A stretch of DNA of 6,102 nucleotides from positions 1 through 6,102 of the forward strand of contig NZ_JODL01000053.1 in the NCBI RefSeq assembly GCF_000718985.1, read 5' to 3'. The DNA is from Streptomyces megasporus. Its GTDB lineage: Bacteria; Actinomycetota; Actinomycetes; Streptomycetales; Streptomycetaceae. Made by a program: the position numbers and the translations under genes. Shown here in pieces: positions 6,004 through 6,102 of this stretch (its first letter is position 1; every line of letters begins with the position of its first letter). The notes beneath the pieces are model-generated. The model was not told where the DNA came from, did not search any database, and was given only the letters and a program-made list of their open reading frames with translations.

Positions 6004-6102
6004 GGGTACGCGGTGGCGGTCGAGGGCGACCGGATCGCGGCGGTCGGGCCGTTGGCGGAGCTGGACGCGGAGTATCCGAAGGCCCGCGTCCGCCGCTGGT
6101 CC
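6004..6102 (+). pseudogene. Imidazolonepropionase-like gene, N-terminal part lacking its start (continues beyond window)
   Basis: The frame from 6004 to the window end reads GYAVAVEGDRIAAVGPLAEL and then DAEYPKARVRRWS. This is the early 'AVAVEGDRIAAVGP' segment of the composite domain that opens imidazolonepropionase-like amidohydrolases, normally preceded by about 15-20 residues including the start. Upstream of 6004 the frame stays open through the operator repeats but has no ATG and no start with a ribosome binding site. The in-frame GTG at 6013 falls inside the conserved segment. The gene is therefore probably 5'-truncated. It belongs to the same family as the C-terminal fragment at 2-235. 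Whether the rest of the gene is intact lies outside the window. Confidence 0.55.

Noticed and set aside
228..6010. Short att-like direct repeats at the two island edges
   Set aside because: Comparison of 225-250 with 5994-6010 shows only a few shared bases (such as ATCT), no integrase gene is visible, and there is no tRNA gene.
1..6102. CRISPR array, tRNA or rRNA genes
   Set aside because: No regularly spaced repeats beyond the operator motif, and no cloverleaf or rRNA-like sequence was seen.

Overview
The window comes from a high-GC actinobacterium, most likely Streptomyces or a close relative. The left flank is about 80% G+C, codons strongly favour G/C at the third position, GTG starts occur, and the gene families (a DUF6571-like WXG effector-type protein, AbiE, an imidazolonepropionase-like protein) are typical of that group. 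Only the sequence was read. Family assignments come from recognising motifs, not from a search.

Layout. (1) 2-235, plus strand: the last 77 residues of an imidazolonepropionase-like (amidohydrolase-related) protein. (2) 238-3691, minus strand: a three-gene operon read right to left. It encodes a 140-residue WXG100-like protein with a glycine linker, then (ATGA overlap) a 754-residue DUF6571-like protein with an N-terminal WXG-type module, then (101-base gap) a 222-residue predicted lipoprotein. (3) 3692-3994: a spacer holding the operon's upstream region and a possible plus-strand gene remnant. (4) 3995-5902, minus strand: a type IV AbiE toxin-antitoxin pair, abiEi (antitoxin and repressor) followed by abiEii (nucleotidyltransferase toxin). 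(5) 5909-5993: four copies of a TGTAACTAT-type motif upstream of abiEi, including a perfect inverted repeat with 16-bp arms, most likely the AbiEi operator. (6) 6004-6102, plus strand: an N-terminal-like stretch of the same imidazolonepropionase-like family with no usable start codon.

How it fits together. About 5.8 kb of accessory DNA lies between the C-terminal end of one imidazolonepropionase-like gene and a start-less N-terminal part of another. The halves are in the wrong order for a simple insertion, so a partial duplication or single-crossover integration is more likely. The cargo has two modules: a WXG/DUF6571/lipoprotein operon, probably for export or cell-surface or competition functions, and an AbiE pair that could protect against phage or stabilise the island. 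G+C falls markedly in the 3' part of the DUF6571-like gene and through the lipoprotein gene, which points to mosaic origin. The DUF6571-like gene also has one in-frame TTA codon, which in Streptomyces would place it under bldA control.
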